Assembly (NCBI GenBank): GCA_002401305.2
Contig: NVSO02000143.1
Location: 1-8,024 of the forward strand
DNA length: 8,024 nt
From: Rhodobiaceae bacterium
Lineage (GTDB): Bacteria; Pseudomonadota; Alphaproteobacteria; Parvibaculales; Parvibaculaceae
Direction of reading: 5' to 3'
Under the pieces are notes generated by a model that searched no databases, was not told the DNA's origin, and was given only the letters and a program-made list of their open reading frames with translations. The position numbers were made by a program, and so were the translations under genes. Positions 1 to 7,988 of this stretch are shown here, piece by piece (position 1 is the first letter of the stretch; the number at the start of each line of letters is the position of its first letter).

Positions 1-452
1 AGGGTTTCCTTGTTGCGCCGCTCGAAGATATCGTGAATTGGGCTCGCACGGGCTCATTGATGTGGATGACATTCGGCTTGGCGTGTTGCGCTGTTGAAAT
101 GATTCACGTGTCCATGCCGCGGTATGACCTTGAACGTTTTGGAACGGCTCCGCGCGCCTCCCCACGTCAATCAGATGTGATGATCGTTGCGGGCACGTTG
201 ACCAACAAGATGGCCCCAGCCCTGCGCCGCGTATACGACCAAATGCCTGAGCCACGGTATGTGATTTCAATGGGCTCCTGTGCAAATGGCGGCGGTTACT
301 ACCACTACTCCTATTCTGTAGTGCGCGGCTGTGACCGGGTTGTACCAGTAGACATCTATATTCCAGGGTGTCCGCCAACAGCTGAAGCCTTGCTCTACGG
401 TGTGATGGCTTTGCAAAAGAAAATTCGCCGGACAGGCACACTTGATCGGTAA
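1..452 (+). CDS. nuoB: NADH-quinone oxidoreductase subunit B (NuoB), 5' end cut by window edge
   Basis: NuoB is the peripheral-arm subunit of complex I that carries 4Fe-4S cluster N2, the last electron carrier before ubiquinone. The frame is open from the first bases: codons from position 3 read [19 protein letters not shown], so the GTG at 33 is an internal valine and not the start. About 149 residues are visible. Numbering from the codon at 3, the N2 ligands are the adjacent pair C28-C29 in GLACCAVE, C93 in GSCANGG and C123 in [13 protein letters not shown], so all four are present. The C-terminus ends in a short basic tail and TAA, as expected for the family. Some tens of N-terminal residues should lie upstream, together with nuoA (inferred). 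nuoC follows after an unusually long gap of 93 bases. Confidence 0.97.
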   Translation, partial: GFLVAPLEDIVNWARTGSLMWMTFGLACCAVEMIHVSMPRYDLERFGTAPRASPRQSDVMIVAGTLTNKMAPALRRVYDQMPEPRYVISMGSCANGGGYYHYSYSVVRGCDRVVPVDIYIPGCPPTAEALLYGVMALQKKIRRTGTLDR

Positions 453-470
453 TTCGTTACCAATCAAAAT

Positions 471-532
471 GACCTCAGGGGTGTCTCATCCCGCATTATT
501 CGACCTCAGGGATGTTTCGTCCCGCATTATTC
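471..532. repeat. Two tandem 31-bp hairpin-forming repeats in the nuoB-nuoC gap
   Basis: Copy 1 is 471-501 and copy 2 is 502-532, directly abutting, with 28 of 31 bases identical. Each contains a possible 6-bp stem with a 3-base loop: GGGGTG-TCT-CATCCC at 478-492 and GGGATG-TTT-CGTCCC at 509-523. The three differences fall one in the loop and two in the stem. Each stem difference swaps a Watson-Crick pair for a G-U pair or the reverse, so both copies can still fold as RNA. There is no T-run after either hairpin, so they do not look like classical terminators. They could act in mRNA processing, in stability, or in setting nuoB versus downstream expression, or they may be copies of a dispersed repeat. 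The function is not known. Confidence 0.85.
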
Positions 533-545
533 GAGAAGCAAATTC

Positions 546-1157
546 ATGGACGAAAGTCTGCAAGAACTCGGTGAACACATTCAGTCTCTCCTTAGTGAGT
601 GCGTAAAGAGTGTTGACGTCGCCTATGGTGAGCTATGCATCAATGTGGAACGAGACCAAATCCTTCAGGTTTTGAAGTTCCTGCGAGATGACAGCTCATG
701 CCGGTTCACATGTTTGATGGATGTCTGCGGTGTGGATTACCCAGAACGCCCAGAGCGTTTTGATGTCGTCTACCACCTGTTGTCGATGTTCCAAAATCAT
801 CGCATCCGTGTCGTCCTGACGACCGATGAAGATACGCCTGTGCCAAGTGCATGCAGCGTGTTTCCAGCGGCAAACTGGTTCGAGCGCGAGGCATTTGATC
901 TATACGGCATTCTCTTTGCCGATCACCCAGACCTGCGCCGGATCCTGACTGACTATGGTTTCTCAGGCTATCCGCTCCGCAAAGATTTCCCAACAACAGG
1001 TTACGTTGAAGTGCGATATGACGATGAGCAAAAGCGCGTCGTCTATGAGCCCGTTAAACTGGTTCAAGAATTCCGCAACTTCGATTTCGCGTCTCCTTGG
1101 GAAGGGGCGCAATACATTTTGCCGGGCGATGAAAAAGCCTCAGGAGATGAGGGATAA
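546..1157 (+). CDS. nuoC: NADH-quinone oxidoreductase subunit C (NuoC, 30 kDa subunit)
   Basis: NuoC is a cofactor-free subunit of the hydrophilic arm of complex I that packs against NuoD and helps form the quinone-reducing module. The protein has 203 residues, normal for a stand-alone NuoC; in enterobacteria it is fused to NuoD, but here it is not. The 30-kDa-subunit signature is clear at about residues 111-149: [12 protein letters not shown], then [14 protein letters not shown] and PLRKDFP. The C-terminal part ([21 protein letters not shown]) is also typical. The ATG at 546 is preceded by GAGAAG at 533-538, a modest ribosome binding site, which sits just after the tandem hairpin repeats. 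nuoD begins 3 bases after the TAA, so the two are probably translated from one message. Confidence 0.96.
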   Translation: MDESLQELGEHIQSLLSECVKSVDVAYGELCINVERDQILQVLKFLRDDSSCRFTCLMDVCGVDYPERPERFDVVYHLLSMFQNHRIRVVLTTDEDTPVPSACSVFPAANWFEREAFDLYGILFADHPDLRRILTDYGFSGYPLRKDFPTTGYVEVRYDDEQKRVVYEPVKLVQEFRNFDFASPWEGAQYILPGDEKASGDEG

Positions 1158-1160
1158 GTC

Positions 1161-2339
1161 ATGGCAGAAAATCAAATCCGCAATATTAATATCAACTTTG
1201 GCCCGCAACACCCTGCGGCCCACGGCGTGCTCCGCCTTGTCCTTGAATTGGACGGGGAGGTTGTAGAACGCTGCGATCCTCACATTGGTTTGCTCCACCG
1301 GGGCACTGAGAAGTTGATCGAAAGCAAAACCTATCTTCAGGCTGTCCCGTATTTTGACCGCCTCGATTATGTAGCACCGATGAACCAAGAGCATGCCTAT
1401 GCTCTGGCCGTTGAACGCTTGCTCGGCATTGAAGTGCCGATCCGGGGTCAGCTCATCCGGGTGCTCTATTCAGAGATTGGTCGTCTGCTTTCCCACATTC
1501 TCAACATCACCACGCAAGCCTTGGACGTGGGCGCAATGACGCCTGTGACGTGGGGCTTTGAAGAGCGTGACAAAATGATGGTGTTTTACGAGCGCGCCTC
1601 TGGCTCTCGTATGCACGCAGCTTATGTGCGTCCCGGCGGTGTTCACCAGGACCTGCCAGAGCAATTGCTGCAAGACATCTATGACTTCTGTGACCCGTGC
1701 CAAAAAACGCTCGACGACATTGGAGGCCTTCTCACTGAGAACCGGATCTTCAAACAGCGTAACGTGGACATCGGCGTTGTGAGCCAACAAGAAGCACAAG
1801 AATGGGGCTTCTCCGGCGTCATGGTGCGCGGTTCCGGTCTCGCTTGGGACTTGCGCCGCTCGCAGCCTTACGAATGCTACAGCGATTTGGAATTCGACAT
1901 TCCAATCGGCAAAAATGGCGACTGCTATGATCGCTATCTTGTACGTATGGAAGAGTGCCGCCAGTCGTTGAGAATCATCAAACAATGTATTGAAAAGATG
2001 AAGCCCGGTCCTGTGTCGTCACGAGACGGTAAGATTGTGCCGCCAAAACGCGATGAGATGAAACGCTCAATGGAAGCGCTCATCCATCACTTTAAGCTGT
2101 ACACGGAAGGCTATAAGGTTCCCGCAGGTCAGGTATATGCCGCTGTGGAAGCACCAAAAGGAGAGTTCGGGGTGTTCCTCGTATCAGACGGATCAAACAA
2201 GCCGTATCGCTGCAAAATTCGCGCGCCAGGCTTTGCCCATCTCCAAACGATGGATCATTTTTGTAAAGGACACATGCTCGCCGACGTCGCGGCCATTTTG
2301 GGCTCGCTCGACATCGTGTTCGGGGAGGTTGACCGATGA
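1161..2339 (+). CDS. nuoD: NADH-quinone oxidoreductase subunit D (NuoD, 49 kDa subunit)
   Basis: NuoD forms, with NuoB, the ubiquinone-binding pocket of complex I and descends from the large subunit of NiFe hydrogenases. At 392 residues it is full length. The N-terminal [12 protein letters not shown] motif contains H21, and [16 protein letters not shown] contains Y70. By spacing and context these match the quinone-headgroup His and Tyr known from the Thermus and bovine proteins (49 residues apart in all three). Further family blocks are RGTEKLIE (47-54), [15 protein letters not shown] (124-138), RPGGVHQD (157-164) and the usual C-terminal DIVFGEVDR. The ATG at 1161 has purine-rich GAGGGA six bases upstream. 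The TGA overlaps the nuoE start by four bases (ATGA), which suggests translational coupling. Confidence 0.98.
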   Translation: MAENQIRNININFGPQHPAAHGVLRLVLELDGEVVERCDPHIGLLHRGTEKLIESKTYLQAVPYFDRLDYVAPMNQEHAYALAVERLLGIEVPIRGQLIRVLYSEIGRLLSHILNITTQALDVGAMTPVTWGFEERDKMMVFYERASGSRMHAAYVRPGGVHQDLPEQLLQDIYDFCDPCQKTLDDIGGLLTENRIFKQRNVDIGVVSQQEAQEWGFSGVMVRGSGLAWDLRRSQPYECYSDLEFDIPIGKNGDCYDRYLVRMEECRQSLRIIKQCIEKMKPGPVSSRDGKIVPPKRDEMKRSMEALIHHFKLYTEGYKVPAGQVYAAVEAPKGEFGVFLVSDGSNKPYRCKIRAPGFAHLQTMDHFCKGHMLADVAAILGSLDIVFGEVDR

Positions 2340-2950
2340 GTGTTAGAAGACTAGATCCAAATCAGCCCGATAGTTTCGCGTTTACGCCCGAAAACATCGA
2401 GTGGACAAAAGGCCAAATCGCGAAATACCCAGAAGGCCGTCAGGCCTCAGCGGTAATCCCGATGTTGTGGCAAGCTCAAAAGCAAGAAGGCTGGGTGACC
2501 GAGCCTGCCATCGAAGTGATTGCGGACATGCTCGGCATGGCAAAAATTCGCGTCCTCGAAGTGGCGACTTTTTACACCATGTTCAACTTGTCTCCGGTCG
2601 GCAAACATTTTGTCCAACTCTGCGGCACCACCCCTTGTTGGTTGCGCGGCGCGGATGATTTGAAAGCGGTCTGCCGCAAACACATTGGCGATCCAAGCAC
2701 AGTGTCCGACGACGGTCAGTTGTCTTGGATGGAAGTTGAATGCTTGGGCGCGTGTTCAAACGCACCGATGGTTCAAATCAACGATGACTATTACGAAGAT
2801 CTCACAGCAGAGAATTTTGCTCAGATCCTCGAAGACCTGCGCGCTGGACGCGAAGTTAAGCCGGGTCCACAGGCGGCCCGTAAAGGCTCCGAACCTTTGG
2901 GCAAGCTGACTTCACTGACAACGCCCATCACCGCTGAGGGGGCAGAATAA
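2336..2950 (+). CDS. nuoE: NADH-quinone oxidoreductase subunit E (NuoE, 24 kDa subunit)
   Basis: NuoE is the thioredoxin-fold subunit of the NADH dehydrogenase arm that holds 2Fe-2S cluster N1a next to the FMN of NuoF. The protein has 204 residues. The four ligands are all present with the expected spacing: C96 and C101 in [11 protein letters not shown]136 and C140 in [11 protein letters not shown]. The N-terminal helical domain shows the usual [18 protein letters not shown]...GWV block. The last 30 or so residues are a low-complexity tail (Ala, Gly, Thr, Pro, Lys), as often seen in this family. The ATG at 2336 has a strong GGGAGG at 2323-2328, seven bases upstream and inside nuoD. The TAA shares one base with the nuoF ATG. 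Confidence 0.97.
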   Translation: MSVRRLDPNQPDSFAFTPENIEWTKGQIAKYPEGRQASAVIPMLWQAQKQEGWVTEPAIEVIADMLGMAKIRVLEVATFYTMFNLSPVGKHFVQLCGTTPCWLRGADDLKAVCRKHIGDPSTVSDDGQLSWMEVECLGACSNAPMVQINDDYYEDLTAENFAQILEDLRAGREVKPGPQAARKGSEPLGKLTSLTTPITAEGAE

Positions 2951-4245
2951 TGTTGCAGGATAAAGATCGTATTTTCACCAATCTCTACGGGCTCGACGGC
3001 TGCACTTTGGCAGACGCACAGCGCCGGGGTGATTGGAGCGGCACAAAAGACCTTATCGGCAAAGGCAAAGACTGGATCATCAGCGAGATGAAAGAATCCG
3101 GTTTGCGCGGTCGGGGCGGCGCGGGCTTCCCAACAGGTCTTAAATGGTCATTCATGCCTAAAGAGAGCGATGGTCGTCCGCACTATCTCGTCGTCAACGC
3201 CGATGAGTCCGAGCCGGGCACCTGCAAAGACCGTGAGATCATGCGTCATGATCCACAAAAACTCATTGAAGGTTGCCTCATTGCTGCTTTCGCAATGGGT
3301 GCAAACGCGGGCTACATCTATATACGCGGCGAATTCATTCGCGAACGTGAAGCCTTGCAAGCTGCCATTGACGAAGCATATGCAGCCGGGCTCCTCGGCA
3401 AAAATGCAGCCGACAGCGGATGGGACTTTGAGCTCTACGTGCACCACGGTGCAGGCGCCTACATCTGCGGCGAAGAAACAGCCTTGCTGGAAAGCTTGGA
3501 AGGCAAAAAAGGCATGCCACGCCTTAAGCCTCCATTCCCAGCAAACGCCGGCCTCTACGGCGCACCGACCACAGTGAACAACGTGGAAAGTATCGCGGTT
3601 GCACCAACCATTCTGCGTCGCGGCGCGTCATGGTTCTCAGGTCTTGGGCGTCCCAATAATGCGGGCACCAAACTTTTCTCCATCTCCGGTCACGTGAACA
3701 ATCCGTGCAACGTAGAAGAAGAAATGGGCATCCCTTTGCGCGAACTGATCGACAAACATTGCGGCGGCGTACGTGGCGGTTGGGACAATTTGCTGGCGGT
3801 TATTCCCGGCGGATCATCCGTACCCATGCTGCCAAAGTCTGTTTGCGACACCATCTTGATGGATTTCGACAGCCTTAAAGAAGTTGGCTCGGGCCTCGGC
3901 ACAGCCGCTGTTATCGTGATGGATAAATCTACCGACATCATCAAAGCCATCGCCCGTCTTTCTGCTTTCTATAAGCATGAGAGCTGCGGCCAATGCACAC
4001 CGTGCCGTGAAGGTACGGGGTGGATGTGGCGCGTGATGGAACGTTTAGCCAAGGGAGAAGCAGAGGTCGAGGAAATCGACATGCTGCTCGATGTTACCAA
4101 GCGCATTGAAGGTCATACGATCTGTGCGTTGGGTGATGCTGCTGCATGGCCTGTTCAAGGCTTGATCAAGCACTTCCGTCCTGTAATCGAAGAACGTATC
4201 GCTGCCCAAAAAGCTGGGCGCCTGATACAAGTCGCTGCGGAGTAA
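2950..4245 (+). CDS. nuoF: NADH-quinone oxidoreductase subunit F (NuoF, 51 kDa subunit, NADH and FMN site)
   Basis: NuoF oxidises NADH at its FMN and passes electrons to cluster N3, the entry point of complex I. The protein has 431 residues, the normal length. The glycine-rich loop [16 protein letters not shown] (51-66) and [16 protein letters not shown] (83-98) make up the FMN/NADH site. [20 protein letters not shown] (169-188) and PTTVNNVES (206-214) are also conserved. The N3 4Fe-4S ligands are C346, C349 and C352 in [15 protein letters not shown] plus C392 in HTICALGD. The start ATG overlaps the nuoE stop by one base (TAATG) and follows GAGGGGG at 2936-2942. nuoG starts 3 bases after the stop. 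Confidence 0.98.
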   Translation: MLQDKDRIFTNLYGLDGCTLADAQRRGDWSGTKDLIGKGKDWIISEMKESGLRGRGGAGFPTGLKWSFMPKESDGRPHYLVVNADESEPGTCKDREIMRHDPQKLIEGCLIAAFAMGANAGYIYIRGEFIREREALQAAIDEAYAAGLLGKNAADSGWDFELYVHHGAGAYICGEETALLESLEGKKGMPRLKPPFPANAGLYGAPTTVNNVESIAVAPTILRRGASWFSGLGRPNNAGTKLFSISGHVNNPCNVEEEMGIPLRELIDKHCGGVRGGWDNLLAVIPGGSSVPMLPKSVCDTILMDFDSLKEVGSGLGTAAVIVMDKSTDIIKAIARLSAFYKHESCGQCTPCREGTGWMWRVMERLAKGEAEVEEIDMLLDVTKRIEGHTICALGDAAAWPVQGLIKHFRPVIEERIAAQKAGRLIQVAAE

Positions 4246-4248
4246 ACC

Positions 4249-6312
4249 ATGCCTAAAGTGACTGTAGACGGAATTGAAGTTGAAGTAGACGCAAGCGCAA
4301 CCGTGCTTCAAGCGTGTGAACTTGCTGGTGCGGAAATTCCGCGCTTCTGTTACCACGAACGTCTCTCAATTGCGGGCAACTGCCGCATGTGCTTGGTTGA
4401 AGTTGAACGTGCTCCCAAGCCCGTTGCAAGCTGCGCGCAGCCTGTAACCGACGGCATGGTCGTTCACACAAAAACCGAAAAGGTGAAGCGGGCACGCGAA
4501 GGGGTGATGGAATTCCTTCTCATCAATCACCCACTAGATTGCCCAATTTGTGACCAAGGCGGCGAATGCGATCTGCAGGACCAAGCCATGGGCTACGGCA
4601 TTGACAACAATCGTTACGTTGAGAACAAACGGGCCGTTGAAGACAAAGACATGGGGCCATTGATTGCGACCACCATGACACGCTGCATCCACTGCACACG
4701 CTGTGTGCGCTTCATCACTGAAGTCAGCGGTGTTGCTGAATTGGGCGCAACCGGTCGCGGCGAAGATATGGAAATCACCACCTATCTTGAAAAAGCACTG
4801 ACGTCGGAACTGCAAGGTAATGTGATTGATCTGTGCCCAGTGGGTGCGTTGACCTCTAAGCCCTATGCGTTCACAGCCCGTCCTTGGGAACTGAAGAAAA
4901 CCGAAACCATTGATGTGATGGATGCCATGGGCTCCAACATCCGCGTGGACAGCCGGGGCCGTGAAGTCATGCGCGTCCTGCCACGGGTCAATGAAGCCAT
5001 CAACGAAGAATGGATTTCAGACAAAACCCGTTTCATCTGGGATGGTCTGAAAACACAACGCTTGGACCGCCCTTATGTGCGCGAAGACGGCAAATTGCGC
5101 GTCGCCACATGGGACGAAGCCTTTGCAAAAATCGCTGAAAAAGTTGCCAGCACCACACCAGATAAAATGGCCGCAATTGCGGGTGATTTAGCTGACGTGG
5201 AAAGCATGAAGGCGCTTAAAGATTTGATGGTGTCTCTAGGGGTAACCAACCTAGATTGCCGCCAAGACGGCGCGAAAATCGGCACCGGCGGGCGTGGTTC
5301 CTACATTTTCAACTCTGGCATCGAAGCCATTGAAGAATCTGATGCACTTCTCGTCATCGGCTCTAACCCACGCCTAGAAGCACCTGTCCTGAATGCGCGT
5401 ATTCGCAAGCAGTGGACCAAAGGCGGCTTCCCAATCGGCGTGGTGGGCGAAGATACTGACCTGACTTACCCAACAGATTATTTGGGTGCAGGTACCGATA
5501 CGCTCAAACAAATCATCGATGGCTCGCACCCCTTTGCGCGTGTCATGGAAGTGGCTGAAAACCCAATGATCATTGTGGGTCAAGGGGCGTTGACCCGTGA
5601 AGACGGTGAAGCAGTTTTGACCGCCATCATCGCTTACGCAAAATCGACTGGCGTCATTAAAGACGGCTGGAACGGTTTTAACGTTCTCCACACAGCAGCA
5701 GCCCGTGTGGGCGGCCTCGATCTTGGCTTCTTGCCAGGTGAAGAGGGCCGTGACACCCAAGCTATTCTGGACGGGGCGGCAGCCGGTGCAATTGATCTTG
5801 TGTTCTTGCTGGGTGCCGATGAAATCGAAACCAAATCTTTGGGCAACGCCTTTGTGGTCTATCAAGGCACACACGGCGATGCGGGCGCGCACTGCGCGGA
5901 CGTGATTTTGCCAGGGGCAGCTTATACAGAGAAAAGCGGCCTCTACGTCAACACAGAAGGTCGTGTCCAAATGGCCAAACGTGCAGCATTCCCTCCAGGG
6001 GATGCGCGCGAAGACTGGGCCATCCTGCGGGCATTGTCAGCCAAACTCGGCAAGGCTCTCCCATATGACAGCTTGCGCGATTTGCGGGCCGCTCTTTACG
6101 AAGACGTACCGCATTTTGCAACGTTGGACGATTTGACCCCCGTTGAGGTGCCGCAAGGTTCTGCAACCGGTGCGATGTCAGCAACGCCGTTCACCAACGC
6201 AATAAAAGATTTCTATATGACCAACCCGATTGCCCGCGCGAGTAAGGTAATGGCCGATTGCGCCGCCCTTGCAAAAGGCACCGACAAGGGAGCTACCGGC
6301 ACTCATGGTTGA
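4249..6312 (+). CDS. nuoG: NADH-quinone oxidoreductase subunit G (NuoG, 75 kDa subunit)
   Basis: NuoG is the large iron-sulfur subunit of the NADH dehydrogenase arm; it relays electrons from NuoF toward NuoI and NuoB. It has 687 residues. The N-terminal ferredoxin-like domain carries the 2Fe-2S N1b ligands C34, C45, C48 and C62. The His-Cys 4Fe-4S N5 ligands are H94, C98, C101 and C107 ([14 protein letters not shown]). The N4 ligands are C146, C149, C152 and C196 ([16 protein letters not shown]). The rest resembles the molybdopterin oxidoreductase fold, which binds no molybdenum in complex I. The four-cysteine N7 motif found in Escherichia coli and Thermus is absent after residue 200, as in mitochondria and alphaproteobacteria. 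The ATG has GGAG at 4239-4242. The TGA lies 8 bases inside nuoH. Confidence 0.98.
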   Translation: MPKVTVDGIEVEVDASATVLQACELAGAEIPRFCYHERLSIAGNCRMCLVEVERAPKPVASCAQPVTDGMVVHTKTEKVKRAREGVMEFLLINHPLDCPICDQGGECDLQDQAMGYGIDNNRYVENKRAVEDKDMGPLIATTMTRCIHCTRCVRFITEVSGVAELGATGRGEDMEITTYLEKALTSELQGNVIDLCPVGALTSKPYAFTARPWELKKTETIDVMDAMGSNIRVDSRGREVMRVLPRVNEAINEEWISDKTRFIWDGLKTQRLDRPYVREDGKLRVATWDEAFAKIAEKVASTTPDKMAAIAGDLADVESMKALKDLMVSLGVTNLDCRQDGAKIGTGGRGSYIFNSGIEAIEESDALLVIGSNPRLEAPVLNARIRKQWTKGGFPIGVVGEDTDLTYPTDYLGAGTDTLKQIIDGSHPFARVMEVAENPMIIVGQGALTREDGEAVLTAIIAYAKSTGVIKDGWNGFNVLHTAAARVGGLDLGFLPGEEGRDTQAILDGAAAGAIDLVFLLGADEIETKSLGNAFVVYQGTHGDAGAHCADVILPGAAYTEKSGLYVNTEGRVQMAKRAAFPPGDAREDWAILRALSAKLGKALPYDSLRDLRAALYEDVPHFATLDDLTPVEVPQGSATGAMSATPFTNAIKDFYMTNPIARASKVMADCAALAKGTDKGATGTHG
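6286..6292 (+). promoter_or_regulatory. Ribosome binding site that decides the nuoH start
   Basis: AAGGGAG lies 12 bases before the ATG at 6305, within the end of nuoG. The nuoH frame is also open back to a TTG at 6269, but that codon has no comparable upstream site. The extra 12 residues it would add ([12 protein letters not shown]) are unlike a NuoH N-terminus. The ATG at 6305 starts MVDILITYG and goes directly into the first membrane helix, so it is preferred. Confidence 0.6.
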
Positions 6313-7324
6313 TATCCTCATAACATACGGCATTCCAGCCGGCATCATCATCGCGAAAAGCGTGTTTATGTTGGTGTGCCTGTTGATATTCGTAGCCTTC
6401 GCCCTCTACGCAGACCGTAAAGTCTGGGCTGCGGTTGGGTACCGGAAGGGTCCAAACGTTGTGGGTCCATTCGGACTGCTGCAATCTTTTGCCGATTTGG
6501 CAAAATTCATGTTCAAGGAATTGATCATTCCTGCCGGGGCAAACAAGGGCGTCTTTTTGATCGCGCCTCTATTGTCGACAACCTTGGCCTTATCGGCTTG
6601 GGCGGTTATTCCCATGGCAGACGGTGTGGTGATTTCAAACATCAACGTCGGAATCTTGTTCATCTTTGCGATCTCCTCATTGGAAGTTTACGGCATCATC
6701 ATGGCCGGGTGGGCATCCAACTCTAAGTACCCCTTCCTAGGCGCACTTCGCTCAGCGGCGCAAATGGTGTCGTACGAAGTTTCCATGGGCTTTGTCATTG
6801 TCTGTGTCTTGATGACGGTTGGCTCGCTCAACCTCTCTGACATTGTGAATGCACAATCAGGTGGTTTTTGGAATTGGTACTTCTTGCCGCATTTCCCAAT
6901 GTTCGTGATCTTCTTTATCTCCACATTGGCTGAAACCAATCGGCCCCCATTTGACTTGCCAGAAGCAGAAGCCGAACTCGTTGCGGGTTACGCTGTGGAA
7001 TATTCTTCCTCACCGTACATGATGATGTTCATGGCTGAATATGTGGCCATCTTGGCCCTATGCGCCCTAACCACCATTCTCTTCCTAGGTGGCTGGCACG
7101 CACCCATCGATATGGCACCCTTCACGTGGATCCCGCCATTCATATGGTTCTGGGCGAAAGTCATCTTCCTCTTCTTCATGTTTGCAGTGATCAAAGCGAT
7201 CGTACCGCGTTATCGCTATGACCAACTGATGCGTCTGGGTTGGAAAGTATTCCTCCCAATCTCCCTCTTCTGGGTTGTCGCAACTGCAAGCTTTCTTGTT
7301 TTCACTGGAACCGTGCCGCAATAA
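6305..7324 (+). CDS. nuoH: NADH-quinone oxidoreductase subunit H (NuoH, ND1-like membrane subunit)
   Basis: NuoH (mitochondrial ND1) anchors the hydrophilic arm to the membrane, forms the entry and membrane side of the quinone channel, and links quinone reduction to proton pumping. With the ATG at 6305 it has 339 residues, with strongly hydrophobic segments consistent with the family's eight helices (for example near residues 10-35, 83-104, 113-135, 160-178, 197-208, 240-262, 278-298 and 315-334). Conserved blocks are [16 protein letters not shown] (36-51), [19 protein letters not shown] (54-72), [24 protein letters not shown] (135-158), the [20 protein letters not shown] quinone-site loop (210-229) and [14 protein letters not shown] (301-314). 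It overlaps nuoG by 8 bases. nuoI follows after 24 bases. This is the last intact complex I gene in the window. Confidence 0.97.
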   Translation: MVDILITYGIPAGIIIAKSVFMLVCLLIFVAFALYADRKVWAAVGYRKGPNVVGPFGLLQSFADLAKFMFKELIIPAGANKGVFLIAPLLSTTLALSAWAVIPMADGVVISNINVGILFIFAISSLEVYGIIMAGWASNSKYPFLGALRSAAQMVSYEVSMGFVIVCVLMTVGSLNLSDIVNAQSGGFWNWYFLPHFPMFVIFFISTLAETNRPPFDLPEAEAELVAGYAVEYSSSPYMMMFMAEYVAILALCALTTILFLGGWHAPIDMAPFTWIPPFIWFWAKVIFLFFMFAVIKAIVPRYRYDQLMRLGWKVFLPISLFWVVATASFLVFTGTVPQ

Positions 7325-7348
7325 GCGGCGAGCGAAAGGAACTGAAAT

Positions 7349-7582
7349 ATGTCTTTGCTAACTCAGTCTATTCGGTCGCTCTTTTTAGAAGAGTTCGTGT
7401 CGAGCTTTTTTCTGGGCATGAAGTACTTCTTCAAAACCAAACCGACCATCAACTACCCATTTGAGAAAAATACGCTCTCTCCGCGTTTTCGCGGCGAACA
7501 TGCATTGCGTCGTTATCCAAATGGTGAAGAGCGCTGTATCGCGTGTAAATTGTGTGAGGCTTGCTCCGCAAGAGGCTGCTAG
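7349..7582 (+). pseudogene. nuoI: NADH-quinone oxidoreductase subunit I (NuoI), broken after about 70 codons
   Basis: NuoI is a ferredoxin-like subunit of about 160 residues with two 4Fe-4S motifs (clusters N6a and N6b) that carries electrons from NuoG to NuoB. Here the start is normal: ATG at 7349, AAAGGA at 7335-7340, and a typical N-terminus ([45 protein letters not shown]). Residues C63, C66 and C69 of the first CxxCxxCxxxCP motif are intact. Instead of the expected CEA-x-CP the frame reads CEACSARGC and stops at 7580-7582 after 77 residues. The fourth cysteine is displaced (C72), its proline is missing, and the whole second motif is absent. No forward frame downstream resumes NuoI. The product would not be expected to work in complex I. 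The cause may be an insertion, a rearrangement or an assembly join near 7560. Confidence 0.9.
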
Positions 7583-7588
7583 AGCCTC
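7556..7588. repeat. Cluster of short inverted repeats at the nuoI break
   Basis: Several short symmetries lie exactly where nuoI loses its family sequence. CTTGC (7560-7564) and GCAAG (7568-7572) form a 5-bp arm pair around TCC. GAGGCT (7572-7577) pairs with AGCCTC (7583-7588) around a GCTAG loop that contains the nuoI stop. A second GAGGCT at 7556-7561, on the native nuoI side, could pair with the same AGCCTC. There is no T-run on either strand, so this is not a standard terminator. It might be an element end, a recombination site or chance. The 94 bases from 7589 to the regulator at 7683 hold no gene I can recognise, and only a weak GCACTC/GGGTGC stem. Confidence 0.5.
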
Positions 7589-7682
7589 CGCGCGTTGGCC
7601 TCAAAGTATGCCTAGCGGCTTCTGGGCGCACTCGTCGAAACACAGGGGTGCTTGCGGGCAGACGGAAATCCAGCATAAAATA

Positions 7683-7910
7683 TCAGTCTGGTTTAAATTC
7701 GAAGCTGAACACTTCATCTAGCGGTACGTTGAACGCCCGCGCGATTAGAAATGCCACTTCGAGCGATGGCGAATAATGTGCTTTTTCTATCGCCACAATG
7801 GTTTGGCGGGTTATGCCCACTAGTTCGGCTAACTGTTTTTGAGTCATTTCGTCTGCATCGAACCGCAAACGCCTAATGTTATTTGCTACATTATGTTTTG
7901 ATTTGGCCAT
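7683..7910 (-). CDS. Small XRE/Cro-CI family helix-turn-helix regulator
   Basis: This is a 75-residue single-domain DNA-binding protein of the XRE (Cro/C1) type. The HTH core is at residues 23-43: TQKQLAEL (helix 2), the VGI turn, then TRQTIVAIEK (recognition helix). It continues into YSPSLEVAFLIARAFNVPLDEVFSFE, which closely resembles the short YozG-like regulators. There is no sensor or membrane segment. The ATG is at 7910-7908 on the - strand, preceded by AGGGGG (7921-7916) at a suitable spacing, and the protein begins where family members do. The gene is convergent with broken nuoI and ends about 100 bases from it. It is not part of complex I. Such regulators are common on mobile or accessory DNA and often control a neighbouring membrane or toxin-type gene, but no partner is visible here. 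The target is unknown. Confidence 0.88.
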   Translation of the reverse strand: MAKSKHNVANNIRRLRFDADEMTQKQLAELVGITRQTIVAIEKAHYSPSLEVAFLIARAFNVPLDEVFSFEFKPD

Positions 7911-7988
7911 TATAGCCCCCTAATATATTGAAATAACTTAGTAAACTCGCCGGCCAAAGTGCATAAAAACATGGTGCAAATTAAATAA
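7911..7988. promoter_or_regulatory. AT-rich region upstream of the XRE regulator, candidate promoter/operator
   Basis: This 78-base stretch is visibly richer in A and T than the nuo genes and should hold the regulator's promoter and perhaps its own binding site. On the - strand a perfect TATAAT (7914-7909) overlaps the regulator's start codon, but without a recognisable -35 box at 16-18 bases. A TTTACT (7945-7940) and TATATT (7927-7922) pair has only a 12-base spacer. A direct repeat of GTGCA (7959-7963 and 7974-7978) and the palindrome GCCGGC near 7949-7954 are possible protein sites. None is convincing alone. Confidence 0.3.

Noticed and set aside
33..35. GTG at 33 as the start of nuoB
   Set aside because: The frame upstream is open to the window edge and encodes conserved NuoB sequence ([10 protein letters not shown]), so the gene continues to the left.
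5374..5970. Long open frame (198 codons) on the - strand inside nuoG
   Set aside because: It is a shadow of the nuoG coding frame; its translation resembles no known protein and has no ribosome binding site. The same holds for the 171-codon - strand frame at 1470-1985 within nuoD and other antisense frames.
6269..6271. TTG at 6269 as the start of nuoH
   Set aside because: There is no ribosome binding site, and the added residues are unlike a NuoH N-terminus. The ATG at 6305 with AAGGGAG upstream is better.
7560..7582. Simple point frameshift in nuoI
   Set aside because: C-S-A after the break faintly recalls the native C-P-A with one codon missing, but none of the three forward frames downstream contains the second NuoI cysteine motif or any later family sequence.
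7572..7588. Rho-independent terminator after broken nuoI
   Set aside because: The GAGGCT/AGCCTC stem is only 6 bp and is followed by CGCGCG on the + strand and a mixed sequence on the - strand, with no T-run.
7550..7590. Intein or group II intron interrupting nuoI
   Set aside because: The frame stops within seven codons of the divergence, which excludes an intein. The GTGTG at 7550-7554 resembles a group II 5' end but lies in native nuoI codons (LCE), before the divergence point. No intron domains or reverse transcriptase are visible.
7689..7702. tRNA T-arm-like GGTTTAAATTC
   Set aside because: It is the C-terminal coding part of the XRE regulator (EFKPD), and no other tRNA arms surround it.
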